A DNA stretch of 64,000 nucleotides from Arcanobacterium pluranimalium (GTDB lineage Bacteria > Actinomycetota > Actinomycetes > Actinomycetales > Actinomycetaceae). The DNA lies in the NCBI RefSeq assembly GCF_016907845.1, contig NZ_JAFBCS010000001.1, positions 558,001-622,000 on the forward strand. Reading direction: 5' to 3'. Both the position numbers and the translations under genes were made by a program. The notes under the pieces are model-generated. The model was not told where the DNA came from. It did no database searches and saw only the letters and a list, made by a program, of their open reading frames with translations. Shown one piece after another: positions 1-7,724 of the stretch. Each line of letters starts with the position of its first letter. Within the stretch, counting starts at the first letter, position 1.

Positions 1-1386
1 ACCGGTCAGCTAGTTTACGTGTCCTTTGAAGCATTCAAAGGGGCGTTAATGCTCCCACTGACCCAGTCTCTGGGTATCGGCATGGATCAATTCGGCATCC
101 TGATGGGGTGGATCGGCATTGCGATGTTCTTCTATGTGCCTGCAGGCTGGGTGAACAACCGCTTCACGATTCGCTCCATCCTCATCGCATTCGCAGGGTG
201 GCGCCTCGTCACATTCCTTGTGCTGTTCCTTATTCCGAATCTGCCGTTCAACGTGATGGTTATTATCGCAGCTAGCTGGGGTATTTGGGATGCTATTGGT
301 TGGCCGGCGGTGGTCAACGGCGTCGTATTTGTGGCCAAAGACGAGGACACCAAGGGTCGCGGACTGGCTATGGGTCTGCTGGAAACCGTTCGCCGCGGAC
401 TCGAAGTTGTCATGAACCTGATTGTGATCGGCGTTATTGGTCTATTCCCAGATCAGGCAGCCGGTGTGCTCAAGATTTTTGCTATCGGTTACGCCTTGCT
501 CCTCATTCCGATTGTGTTTGCACTGCTACGCTTCGTGCCAAAGAACGCGGTTGCTGAGAGCGTGCAGATTGGTGAAAAGAAAGCGGGCAAGAACGTCGCC
601 GCACTGGCAGGTCTAGTGAACGTGTTGCTCAAGCCACGTGTTTGGCTCGCCGGCTTGGCTGCAATGTGCATTTACTGGACGTACGTGAACCTCATTTACC
701 TGTCGGCACCATACATCAAGCTCGTCTTCCATGCTTCGGATTCTGTGGCGGGAATGTTCGGTATCTTCAACACCGGCCTAGTTGGTGTTTTTGCTGGTCT
801 TGTGTCTGGCTTCATCGCCGACTACGTCTTTAAGTCCTCCACGGTGATGCTCGGCTTCGCACTGTCGATCACCACGGCCGGTGCATTCTGCGTTTACTTG
901 CTTCCGTCGGGTTCGAACCTAATGTGGCTTGCGATGGTGCTGCTCATGGTGATGGCAGTGGGTGTGTTCATGGGTAAGGCGGTCATTTTGGCGCCTATTG
1001 CTGAGCTGCACCTGCCAGAACACATTAGCGGTTCGGCCATGTCGGTTGGCTCGTTCTTGGCTTATGCTTCGGTGTTCTGGGCACACCCGATGACGGCCGG
1101 CATTGTGGAAGCCAACAAGGACAATCCGTACGTCGGCTACCAGAAAGTTCTCCTGATCACGATCACCGTTGCGGCTATTGGTGCTGCTTGTGCGATTGTT
1201 TTGGCGATAATTAACAAGCGTCTCGAAAAGAAGGGGAAGCTGGACGACGACGGTGCGTCCGATCTACTTGCCGTCACGGCTGGCGAGGTGGATGAGTCGG
1301 AGGGTATTTCCGACGCCGGTGTGGCAGCTGGCGATGCCGGTTCCGCAGCTAGTGGCCTTGCTGGAGAGTCTACATCCCGGTTGTAG
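1..1386 (+). CDS. MFS transporter, 5' end outside the window
   Basis: The reading frame is open to the left window edge, so the GTG at 19 need not be the start. The visible 460 or so residues are almost entirely hydrophobic segments with a charged central loop near residues 180-200, the 6+6 helix plan of the major facilitator superfamily. The tail after the last helix is acidic and Ala/Gly/Ser-rich and looks disordered. It probably moves a small solute across the cytoplasmic membrane. I see no substrate-specific motif and do not assign a substrate. It is a single gene closed by a strong hairpin terminator. Confidence 0.8.
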   Translation, partial: TGQLVYVSFEAFKGALMLPLTQSLGIGMDQFGILMGWIGIAMFFYVPAGWVNNRFTIRSILIAFAGWRLVTFLVLFLIPNLPFNVMVIIAASWGIWDAIGWPAVVNGVVFVAKDEDTKGRGLAMGLLETVRRGLEVVMNLIVIGVIGLFPDQAAGVLKIFAIGYALLLIPIVFALLRFVPKNAVAESVQIGEKKAGKNVAALAGLVNVLLKPRVWLAGLAAMCIYWTYVNLIYLSAPYIKLVFHASDSVAGMFGIFNTGLVGVFAGLVSGFIADYVFKSSTVMLGFALSITTAGAFCVYLLPSGSNLMWLAMVLLMVMAVGVFMGKAVILAPIAELHLPEHISGSAMSVGSFLAYASVFWAHPMTAGIVEANKDNPYVGYQKVLLITITVAAIGAACAIVLAIINKRLEKKGKLDDDGASDLLAVTAGEVDESEGISDAGVAAGDAGSAASGLAGESTSRL

Positions 1387-1457
1387 GGCTAGCTTTATTC
1401 GCCGTTTTATTGCTGGGTACATGCCTGATTAACGGCCTCATTTCGGCTTTTGCTGGG

Positions 1458-1513
1458 GGAGGGTGTGTGTTCGTGCGAAAATTGTTGCGCACGAACACAC
1501 ACCCTCCTTTTTG
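1458..1513 (+). terminator. Rho-independent terminator after the MFS gene
   Basis: A perfect 20-bp stem (1458-1477 with 1488-1507) and a 10-nt loop are followed by CTTTTTG. It separates the MFS gene from the anchored-repeat operon. Confidence 0.9.
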
Positions 1514-1588
1514 TTTAACACTACTTTGATTGCTAAATTGTGTACTTCACCTCAGACATGATAAAGAGTTTCACTTTCTAGCTGCTCA

Positions 1589-1622
1589 TTAATACTATTA
1601 AGAATAGCTCTCAGTCTAGAAT
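1589..1622 (+). promoter_or_regulatory. Candidate promoter and palindromic operator of the anchored-repeat operon
   Basis: TTAATACTATTAA (1589-1601) is a perfect 13-nt palindrome where a -35 element would sit relative to TAGAAT (1617-1622). The GTG start at 1633 follows only 10 nt after this -10-like hexamer, so the mRNA may have almost no leader. The same TAGAATGGGG string precedes tRNA-Arg at 40449. A metal-responsive repressor is a plausible ligand for the palindrome, but it does not match the IdeR/DtxR 19-bp box. This is inference. Confidence 0.35.
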
Positions 1623-1632
1623 GGGGTAACTC

Positions 1633-3498
1633 GTGTCAAATCTTTACACTCATCGCGCGCAAAATATCACCGCTCCGCGCGTCGATTTAACACCTAACAG
1701 CATGCGCAACAGCAGCTCCAGGAGCAAGCGCAACAACGGCGTCGTCGCCATTATTTGTACAACTCTAGCACTTGTTTTCGCATCACTATCAGCGCTCCCT
1801 GCTCACGCAGCGACGCAATACACAGTTCTCACCACTGGTCACACCGACGCCATAACGGTAGTTCCCAACGGCGGAACAATCACCATGGTGTCAAAAGAGG
1901 ACATCACAACACCAGGCACATCCACCTACCACAGCCCAGACGAAGTGATATTTGGAGTAGTTGACGCCGCATACAGCGATCAAACCAAACAAATCCCACA
2001 GATAGGCGTGGCTGGATACGCCCTGCCGCAAGTCCAAGACCAGCGCATGCTCTGGCCAGGCTTCGACAGCCTGAAAGTGGCACAAATCGATCCAGCAAAA
2101 ATCGAATTCGAATTTGTCTCTGCTAAAGGCCCAGGCAGTGTGTACATGTGGCAGCAAGGCACTTTTGGATCAGTCGAATCAGTTCTCTCAGGCGGAGCTT
2201 TCCAAATCTCTGATGGCGTGAAGCTCACCCACCAAATTCCCACCCATCAGCACGTAAACTGGCTGTTCACGCAGCCGGGAGCTTATGACCTCACTGTGCG
2301 TGCACACGTGACCTACAAAGACGGCACAGTCGTAGTGGCACAACCAGCCACCTATCACTGGGTCGTCGGCGATAAAGCCATCGCGGATGCGAAAGCAGGA
2401 AACTACGTGCCGCCAACGCAACCCGTTAATGGTGGCGCTACCCCAAGCAGCATCAACCCTGCTGCTAACACGACGTCGGCTCCTAGCGCCGCGCCGAGCA
2501 GCGCACCAGTCGCAGATGCTCCACAAGCTGAACAGTGCATTCCAACTGAGGTAAAGACGCCGATCGCGGCGCCGAGCGCAGGGGGAACCCGCACCGGCGG
2601 AAGCTACACAATCCCCGCAAATACGCATGTGCACCCCAACTGGGTATTCACGGCACCTGGCACGTATAAGGTCTCGATCACCCAGTCGACCACTTCGAAG
2701 GCTGGTCAAACGCTCACCACCTCAGGCACTCTCACCTTCAACGTCGGCGGATCAGGAAATGCCAACTCGGGTCACTTCGACGTGGGCACCACCTTCAACG
2801 GTGGCGGCATCGCCATGAGCATCAAAGACGACCGCAGCCAACCTGCGAACTGGGTGGCTCCTAACTCGCTCGTCTTTGGCGTTGCAGACACCGCAAAAAC
2901 CAATGCGCCAGCCGGAATTGAATTCGTGGCAGCTGCCGGCAGCCCAATCTGGCTCATCTCATCTTCGCAAGTACAAGGAGTGCCGTGGGTTGGAGCGAAT
3001 ACCATGCACCCCTCGCTGCTCCAGAATACCTCTGGCAACGTGACCTGGACCCTCAACTCGGTGTCCGGCCCAGGCTCGCTCGCGGTCTTTGAATCGGGCA
3101 ACTTCGGCAAAATCGTGGGCAGGTACTGGTTCGGTGGTTCTTCCAGCTCAAACCAGATGCCAAGCGGCATTGTGCAAGAAAACGGCCAATACTACCGAAT
3201 CGAGTATGTAGGTAAAACAGCCTCCGGTGCGGACTGCCAGCTCTCCCCAGAGCAGATCGCAGCTTTGCTCGCTGAGGGCAAGAACGTTGCTGAGTCCGCA
3301 ATGCCAGGCAATCTCTCGAAAACAGGTTCAACATTAGTAACAACGGCAATAACCTGCGCTATTGTGCTCTTCGCCGGTGTCGCGCTGGTGGTCTACCGCC
3401 GTCGTAAAAATAATGCAGGCGCAAGGTTGGCGTACACGACCCCGGCATCAGTAACGACGCCGTCTCCGTCGTCGTCATCACGAACGGAAGCGAAGTGA
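1633..3498 (+). CDS. Surface repeat protein of the anchored-repeat ABC transporter (TIGR03773-like)
   Basis: A secreted protein of 621 residues. A long N-terminal signal region (hydrophobic segment about 35-58, ending in AHA) is followed by actinobacterial surface-anchored (TIGR03769/choice-of-anchor M) repeat material. Repeat 1 (about 64-247) opens with GHTD (69-72) and carries THQHVNW (204-210). A Pro/Ala/Ser linker follows, then a segment with THVHPNWVF and a segment opening with GHFD, flanked by Cys302 and Cys535. The C-terminus has LSKTG, a transmembrane helix and RRRK, but also a 30-residue tail, so sortase anchoring is doubtful. The GTG start has only a weak ribosome site; an ATG 23 codons later is an alternative. 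It overlaps the binding-protein gene by 4 nt. It probably presents or captures metal at the wall. Confidence 0.85.
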   Translation: MSNLYTHRAQNITAPRVDLTPNSMRNSSSRSKRNNGVVAIICTTLALVFASLSALPAHAATQYTVLTTGHTDAITVVPNGGTITMVSKEDITTPGTSTYHSPDEVIFGVVDAAYSDQTKQIPQIGVAGYALPQVQDQRMLWPGFDSLKVAQIDPAKIEFEFVSAKGPGSVYMWQQGTFGSVESVLSGGAFQISDGVKLTHQIPTHQHVNWLFTQPGAYDLTVRAHVTYKDGTVVVAQPATYHWVVGDKAIADAKAGNYVPPTQPVNGGATPSSINPAANTTSAPSAAPSSAPVADAPQAEQCIPTEVKTPIAAPSAGGTRTGGSYTIPANTHVHPNWVFTAPGTYKVSITQSTTSKAGQTLTTSGTLTFNVGGSGNANSGHFDVGTTFNGGGIAMSIKDDRSQPANWVAPNSLVFGVADTAKTNAPAGIEFVAAAGSPIWLISSSQVQGVPWVGANTMHPSLLQNTSGNVTWTLNSVSGPGSLAVFESGNFGKIVGRYWFGGSSSSNQMPSGIVQENGQYYRIEYVGKTASGADCQLSPEQIAALLAEGKNVAESAMPGNLSKTGSTLVTTAITCAIVLFAGVALVVYRRRKNNAGARLAYTTPASVTTPSPSSSSRTEAK

Positions 3499-5054
3499 CG
3501 CGGAAGAACTGGAAGCGCCTCGCGGCGCTAGGCCTGATAGCAGCGGTAGGTGCGTGTTCCTCCGCTGCTGCTGCGCCTACTCAGAATTCGGATAAAAGGC
3601 TCACCGTTGTGGCGAGCACGCCGATTGTCGCCGACTTAGTGCGTAATGTTGCACCACAAGCCAATGTGGTGAGCCTAGTTCCCGCAGGAGCCGATCCGCA
3701 CACCTACGAACCCTCGCTTGCCACTTTGCGCGACGTCACGCACGCTCAGATCGCATTTTCAAATCAGCTCATGCTCGAAGAAGCCTCGCTGATCAAAACG
3801 ATAGATGCGAATTTGCCCGACGGCGCTCCCCACGTTGCGTTAGGACAAGCGGCTGTTCCCTACGGTGCGCGGCATATTCGTCTTATTGAAGACGCCTCGC
3901 TATCGACGATTTGGCTAGGATTTCGCGTCGATGGGCAAGGTGGAAGCAACGATCAAGTGCGCATGAGCGCTGTAAAAGCCTCCGGTCCGGGAGACTTATC
4001 GGCGTTCACCACAGGAACCTTCGGCAACCCAACACCGTGGATTACCAGCTACGACGGCATCGACGAAAAAGACGTCGTTTCCCTGCCGACGAACGCCCAT
4101 ACGCATATGTCGTGGGGATTCTCGCAGCCAGGAAAATACGAGCTCACGATCAAAGCGGAGCTTGTGCATGACGGTTCGAGCACTCCACTGGGCAACACCA
4201 CCATCACCTTTATGGTGGGCAACGACCCGCACGGAGTAGCGCCAACGATCCTCGACTCTGGGCATGTGGACATCACTGCTCATCTGGCCGGCGGAATCAC
4301 GCTCGATGGAACTGGTGAGACAGGATCTGCCGCCACATACGAAGCCAAAGACGTGGTGGTAGCGGTGCCACACGCCGTCGCCACTACTGTGCCCTCAAAC
4401 GAATGGAAGTTTTTAGGCGCGCCAGGTAGCGAAGCGTGGGTACTTGCCCAGGCAGTATTGGGTAAACACGTGCATGGTGAAATCGATCCGCACCTGTGGC
4501 ACGACGTCAAAAACACCATCGCTTACGTGGAAGTTATTCGCGACCAGCTCTCCTCGGTTGATCCACAACATGCTCCTGACTATCAGAAAGCCGCGGCAAA
4601 ATACATAGATAACCTGCGTGATCTTGACGAATGGATGCGTTCAGTTTTGGGTTCAATCCCTAAACCGCAACGAAAACTCGTCACCGCTCACGACAGTTTC
4701 GGATATTTAGCCAAAGCATACGGCCTGGACGTTGCCGGATTCATCGCGCCAAACCCGAGCCTAGAACCCTCGGTGCAGACTCTTGCGAATCTCACCCGAA
4801 CTTTGCGTGACACGAAAGCTCACGCAGTATTTATCGAGCCAACAAACCGCACTCACGCAGCTGAACTGATCAACTTAGCTCATCAAGCCAAAGTCCGGCT
4901 CTGTGAAGTGCAATCAGATACCTTCACCGAAGGAATCGACTCTTACGTTGGTCTTATGGAATTTAATGCACGATCCCTTAAATCCTGCTTGGATCCACAA
5001 TCCCTTCCAGCATGGGATCGCGCATGGCACTCAAAGAAAGATGAACAGAAATGA
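3495..5054 (+). CDS. Anchored-repeat ABC transporter substrate-binding lipoprotein (TIGR03772-like)
   Basis: A metal-binding lipoprotein of the ZnuA/TroA cluster A-I family, enlarged to 519 residues by an inserted surface-repeat domain. The lipobox ends VGAC with Cys21. The N-terminal lobe (about 35-125) has the family PHTYEPS motif. Residues about 130-320 are repeat domain (AHTHMSW, His202 and His204; GHVD, His257). The second lobe (about 325-510) has DPHLWHD, TAHDSFGY and FIEPTNRTH. The histidines in the first three lobe motifs are the usual Zn/Mn ligands. It starts with GTG inside the GTGA overlap with the preceding stop. It should deliver metal to the permease at 6846. The metal (Zn or Mn) cannot be told from sequence. 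Confidence 0.88.
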   Translation: MTRKNWKRLAALGLIAAVGACSSAAAAPTQNSDKRLTVVASTPIVADLVRNVAPQANVVSLVPAGADPHTYEPSLATLRDVTHAQIAFSNQLMLEEASLIKTIDANLPDGAPHVALGQAAVPYGARHIRLIEDASLSTIWLGFRVDGQGGSNDQVRMSAVKASGPGDLSAFTTGTFGNPTPWITSYDGIDEKDVVSLPTNAHTHMSWGFSQPGKYELTIKAELVHDGSSTPLGNTTITFMVGNDPHGVAPTILDSGHVDITAHLAGGITLDGTGETGSAATYEAKDVVVAVPHAVATTVPSNEWKFLGAPGSEAWVLAQAVLGKHVHGEIDPHLWHDVKNTIAYVEVIRDQLSSVDPQHAPDYQKAAAKYIDNLRDLDEWMRSVLGSIPKPQRKLVTAHDSFGYLAKAYGLDVAGFIAPNPSLEPSVQTLANLTRTLRDTKAHAVFIEPTNRTHAAELINLAHQAKVRLCEVQSDTFTEGIDSYVGLMEFNARSLKSCLDPQSLPAWDRAWHSKKDEQK

Positions 5055-6115
5055 AGTTATCCCGGGCATGTGCGCGTTTAGCGCTCGTTTGTGCAGCTCT
5101 TTTTGCACTTCCCACAGCTGCCGTTGCTGAGGACGCACCAAAGCCGGTACCTGCTGATCCTGCACTCACCCAAGTTGTAGACGCCAACGAAACTGTGGCG
5201 CCACGCGGCACTCCTGTAGAAATCTCTGCAGGTCACGTAGACATGGGGCCGAAATTCATCGATGGCACATGGACTTTGATGGCTCGCGACGACGTTTCCA
5301 AGCCGCCGACGTGGCGTCACCTCGACGACGTCGTCTTCCGCGTTCGCGACAAGGGCAAGATCGCTGTTCCCAAAGGAAACGAATACTCCTTCATCAAGTC
5401 TGACAAGGAAGTATGGGTGGTTCCGCAGCAAGAAATCGCCAATGTGGTGTGGCTCGGTTGGAATACCCAAGACCCTAATGTGGTATCGAAAGTCAATGGC
5501 GGAGTTTCGCTGATTTTTGGTGGACATCAAGGACCGGGCAACTTCAACGTATTCTTGCAGGCAGGAAACTTTGCCGGCCCACAGCAGCTGTGGAAAGGGG
5601 ATTCGGAAGAATCGCAGCCGATTCACGTCGATCTCAACACCCACACGCATGCTAACTGGGTATTTACCGAGCCAGGTATTCACTTGGTGCGGATCACCGC
5701 GCAAGCTCAGCTCAAAGATGGCACAACCGTAGAAAACACGCAGCTCTTGCGCTTTGCGGTGGGAGATGCCGCCAATGCACAGAAAGCCTTGAGCGCCAAA
5801 TGGGAAAAAGAGACTGCGCCAGCAGCTCCAGCGAAAGTTGATGAGCCAAGCGCTGTAGACAAATCAACCTCACTTCCGCTGATCATTGGTCTCGGATTGC
5901 TGGCAGTTGCCGCAGTCGTGGTACTCGGTATTACCCTTGGACGCCGCGCCACAAAGAAACGTCAAGCTGAAGCAGCTGCCGCAGTCGGAAACACCGTGCC
6001 AGCTGCACCTGCACAAGACGTAAGTGGTAAAGAATCGCCTGCTACGCACACTGTGGAACAAGAAGCACCACAGAAATTCACGCAGTCCCCAGAAACCCCT
6101 GGTGATAATCAGTGA
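5051..6115 (+). CDS. Single-repeat surface-anchored protein
   Basis: A 354-residue exported protein in the transporter operon. Signal peptide about 1-26 (cleavage after AVA), one TIGR03769-type repeat domain about 57-250 opening with GHVD and carrying THTHANWVF, an Ala/Pro linker, a transmembrane helix about 275-297 and a basic stop-transfer RRATKKR. The C-terminal 55 residues are cytoplasmic, hydrophilic and unlike any motif I know. No LPXTG motif is seen, so it is held by its helix. ATGA overlap with the lipoprotein gene upstream and GTGA overlap with the ATPase gene downstream indicate translational coupling. It is probably an accessory receptor of the transporter. Confidence 0.82.
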   Translation: MKLSRACARLALVCAALFALPTAAVAEDAPKPVPADPALTQVVDANETVAPRGTPVEISAGHVDMGPKFIDGTWTLMARDDVSKPPTWRHLDDVVFRVRDKGKIAVPKGNEYSFIKSDKEVWVVPQQEIANVVWLGWNTQDPNVVSKVNGGVSLIFGGHQGPGNFNVFLQAGNFAGPQQLWKGDSEESQPIHVDLNTHTHANWVFTEPGIHLVRITAQAQLKDGTTVENTQLLRFAVGDAANAQKALSAKWEKETAPAAPAKVDEPSAVDKSTSLPLIIGLGLLAVAAVVVLGITLGRRATKKRQAEAAAAVGNTVPAAPAQDVSGKESPATHTVEQEAPQKFTQSPETPGDNQ

Positions 6116-6849
6116 AGCCAGTTGTTCATATCGACGGGCTCAATGTGAGCCTGGGCGGGCGCCATGTGCTTCGCGATATTAACCTCGACGTGTATCCGGG
6201 AGAACTGCTAGGCCTGATTGGTCCTAACGGTGCAGGTAAAACCACGTTGATGCGCTCAATCATGGGTTTGATTCCGCTCGATTCTGGAAAGATCGAGAGC
6301 GAAGAGTCCTCGGCGAAAATCGGATACGTTCCGCAGCGTCAAGACATTGACTGGACGTACCCGATCTCCATTGAATCGATGGTCATGACGTCGTACCTTG
6401 GAGAACTGGGGATTTTTAGGCGCCCACGCAAAGAGCACTGGGCAGGCGTTTACGCTGCATTGCGCAAAGTTGGATTGTATGAGCTGCGCTCGCGCACGAT
6501 CGCTGAGCTTTCGGGCGGGCAAAAACAGCGCGTTCTTATTGCGCGGGCTTTGGCTACCAATCCGGTCATGCTACTTCTTGATGAGCCATTTTCTGGTTTG
6601 GATCATCCGAATCAAGATGCGCTCTCGGATCTGTTTGTTGAACTTGCACGCAATGGGGTGTCGATCGTGATGTCGACCCACGATTTGAGTCAAGCAGTGG
6701 ATATTTCTGATCGTCTGGCCATGATTAATCGAACGCTTCGCGCCATTGGAAAACCGCAAGATCTGCTCATTCCAGATTTGTGGATGGAGACGTACCAAGT
6801 GCGTGCGGACTCTGCCTTGCTGCGTTCGCTAGGAATGGGAGTGCGATGA
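6112..6849 (+). CDS. Anchored-repeat ABC transporter ATP-binding subunit
   Basis: A 245-residue ABC ATPase with Walker A GPNGAGKT (37-44), Q-loop region VPQRQD, signature LSGGQ (133-137), Walker B LLLDEP (154-159) and switch His190. It resembles ZnuC/MntB-type ATPases that power Zn/Mn importers. It starts at GTG in a GTGA overlap with the surface protein gene and overlaps the permease start by 4 nt. With the permease at 6846 and the lipoprotein at 3495 it makes a complete importer. Confidence 0.93.
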   Translation: MKPVVHIDGLNVSLGGRHVLRDINLDVYPGELLGLIGPNGAGKTTLMRSIMGLIPLDSGKIESEESSAKIGYVPQRQDIDWTYPISIESMVMTSYLGELGIFRRPRKEHWAGVYAALRKVGLYELRSRTIAELSGGQKQRVLIARALATNPVMLLLDEPFSGLDHPNQDALSDLFVELARNGVSIVMSTHDLSQAVDISDRLAMINRTLRAIGKPQDLLIPDLWMETYQVRADSALLRSLGMGVR

Positions 6850-7724
6850 GTTTTATCGATTTCTTAAACGACCTAACTAATCCCGTGCTGGCATTTTTGC
6901 CGCGCGCACTCCTCATCGCGATTATGAGTTCAGTGGTGTGCGGGGTTGTGGGTGTGCACGTAGTTTTACGTGGGCTTTCGTTCGTCGGTGATGCGCTCTC
7001 GCATGCTGTATTCCCTGGTGTGGCGATCGCTTTTGCTCTGCAAGGTTCCATTTTGCTCGGAGGCGCGGTGGCCGGCGTCGTCGTGGCTATTCTCATCACC
7101 ACATTTTCCCAAAACCGCAGGCTGCGTGAGGACTCGATTATCGGAATCTTCTTCGCGGCAGCTTTCGCGCTCGGTTTGGTGATTATGTCGAGAATTCCTG
7201 GATACACCGGATCGCTGGAGTCGTTCCTATTCGGTTCGCTCTCGGGCGTGACGAATACTGATCTGATCGTCGTGGCCGCATCGGGATTCTTTATCCTGGC
7301 GATATTGGCGCTGCTCCACCCTTACCTCGTATTGGTGAGCATCGACCGCGATCATGCGCGGGCGCTCGGTATCAAGTCGGTGCTGGTGGATCTTGTTCTC
7401 TACCTGGCGATTGCTGCCACAGTGGTTATTTCTGTGCAGTCAATCGGCAATATTTTAATTCTTGCGCTGCTCATCGCTCCGGCGGCGAGCGCGCGCATGC
7501 TCACAGATCGCGTTGTGACCATGATGGTGATTGGCCCGGTGCTGGGATCCATCGCTGCATTTATTGGCGTGTGGGCATCATGGCAGTGGAATCTGCCCAC
7601 GGGTGCCGCCATTGTGCTCTGTTCATCAACACTGTTTGTGCTTATTTGGATTTTCGCTCCACGTAGAGGTATCGCTGCTGGAGTTCTATCAAAACTGGTA
7701 CGCCCTAGAAAGGTCGCCACGTGA
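6846..7724 (+). CDS. Anchored-repeat ABC transporter permease (ABC-3 family)
   Basis: A 292-residue membrane protein of the ZnuB/MntC-type ABC-3 permease family, with about eight helices and the family features DALSHAVFPGVA near the N-terminus and SIGNILILALLIAPAASA near residue 205. The frame is open from 6780, but the ATG at 6846 forms an ATGA overlap with the ATPase stop, matches the spacing used throughout this operon, and starts just before the first helix, so I use it. It forms the membrane channel for the imported metal. Confidence 0.92.
   Translation: MSFIDFLNDLTNPVLAFLPRALLIAIMSSVVCGVVGVHVVLRGLSFVGDALSHAVFPGVAIAFALQGSILLGGAVAGVVVAILITTFSQNRRLREDSIIGIFFAAAFALGLVIMSRIPGYTGSLESFLFGSLSGVTNTDLIVVAASGFFILAILALLHPYLVLVSIDRDHARALGIKSVLVDLVLYLAIAATVVISVQSIGNILILALLIAPAASARMLTDRVVTMMVIGPVLGSIAAFIGVWASWQWNLPTGAAIVLCSSTLFVLIWIFAPRRGIAAGVLSKLVRPRKVAT

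Noticed and set aside
2188-2709. Minus-strand ORF of 173 codons inside the first surface protein gene
   Set aside because: Antisense shadow of a GC-rich coding region; Arg/Cys-rich product without domain or ribosome site.
3310-3498. LSKTG as a true sortase signal in the first surface protein
   Set aside because: The motif is degenerate and a 30-residue tail follows the basic stop, unlike standard sortase substrates; left as possible only.
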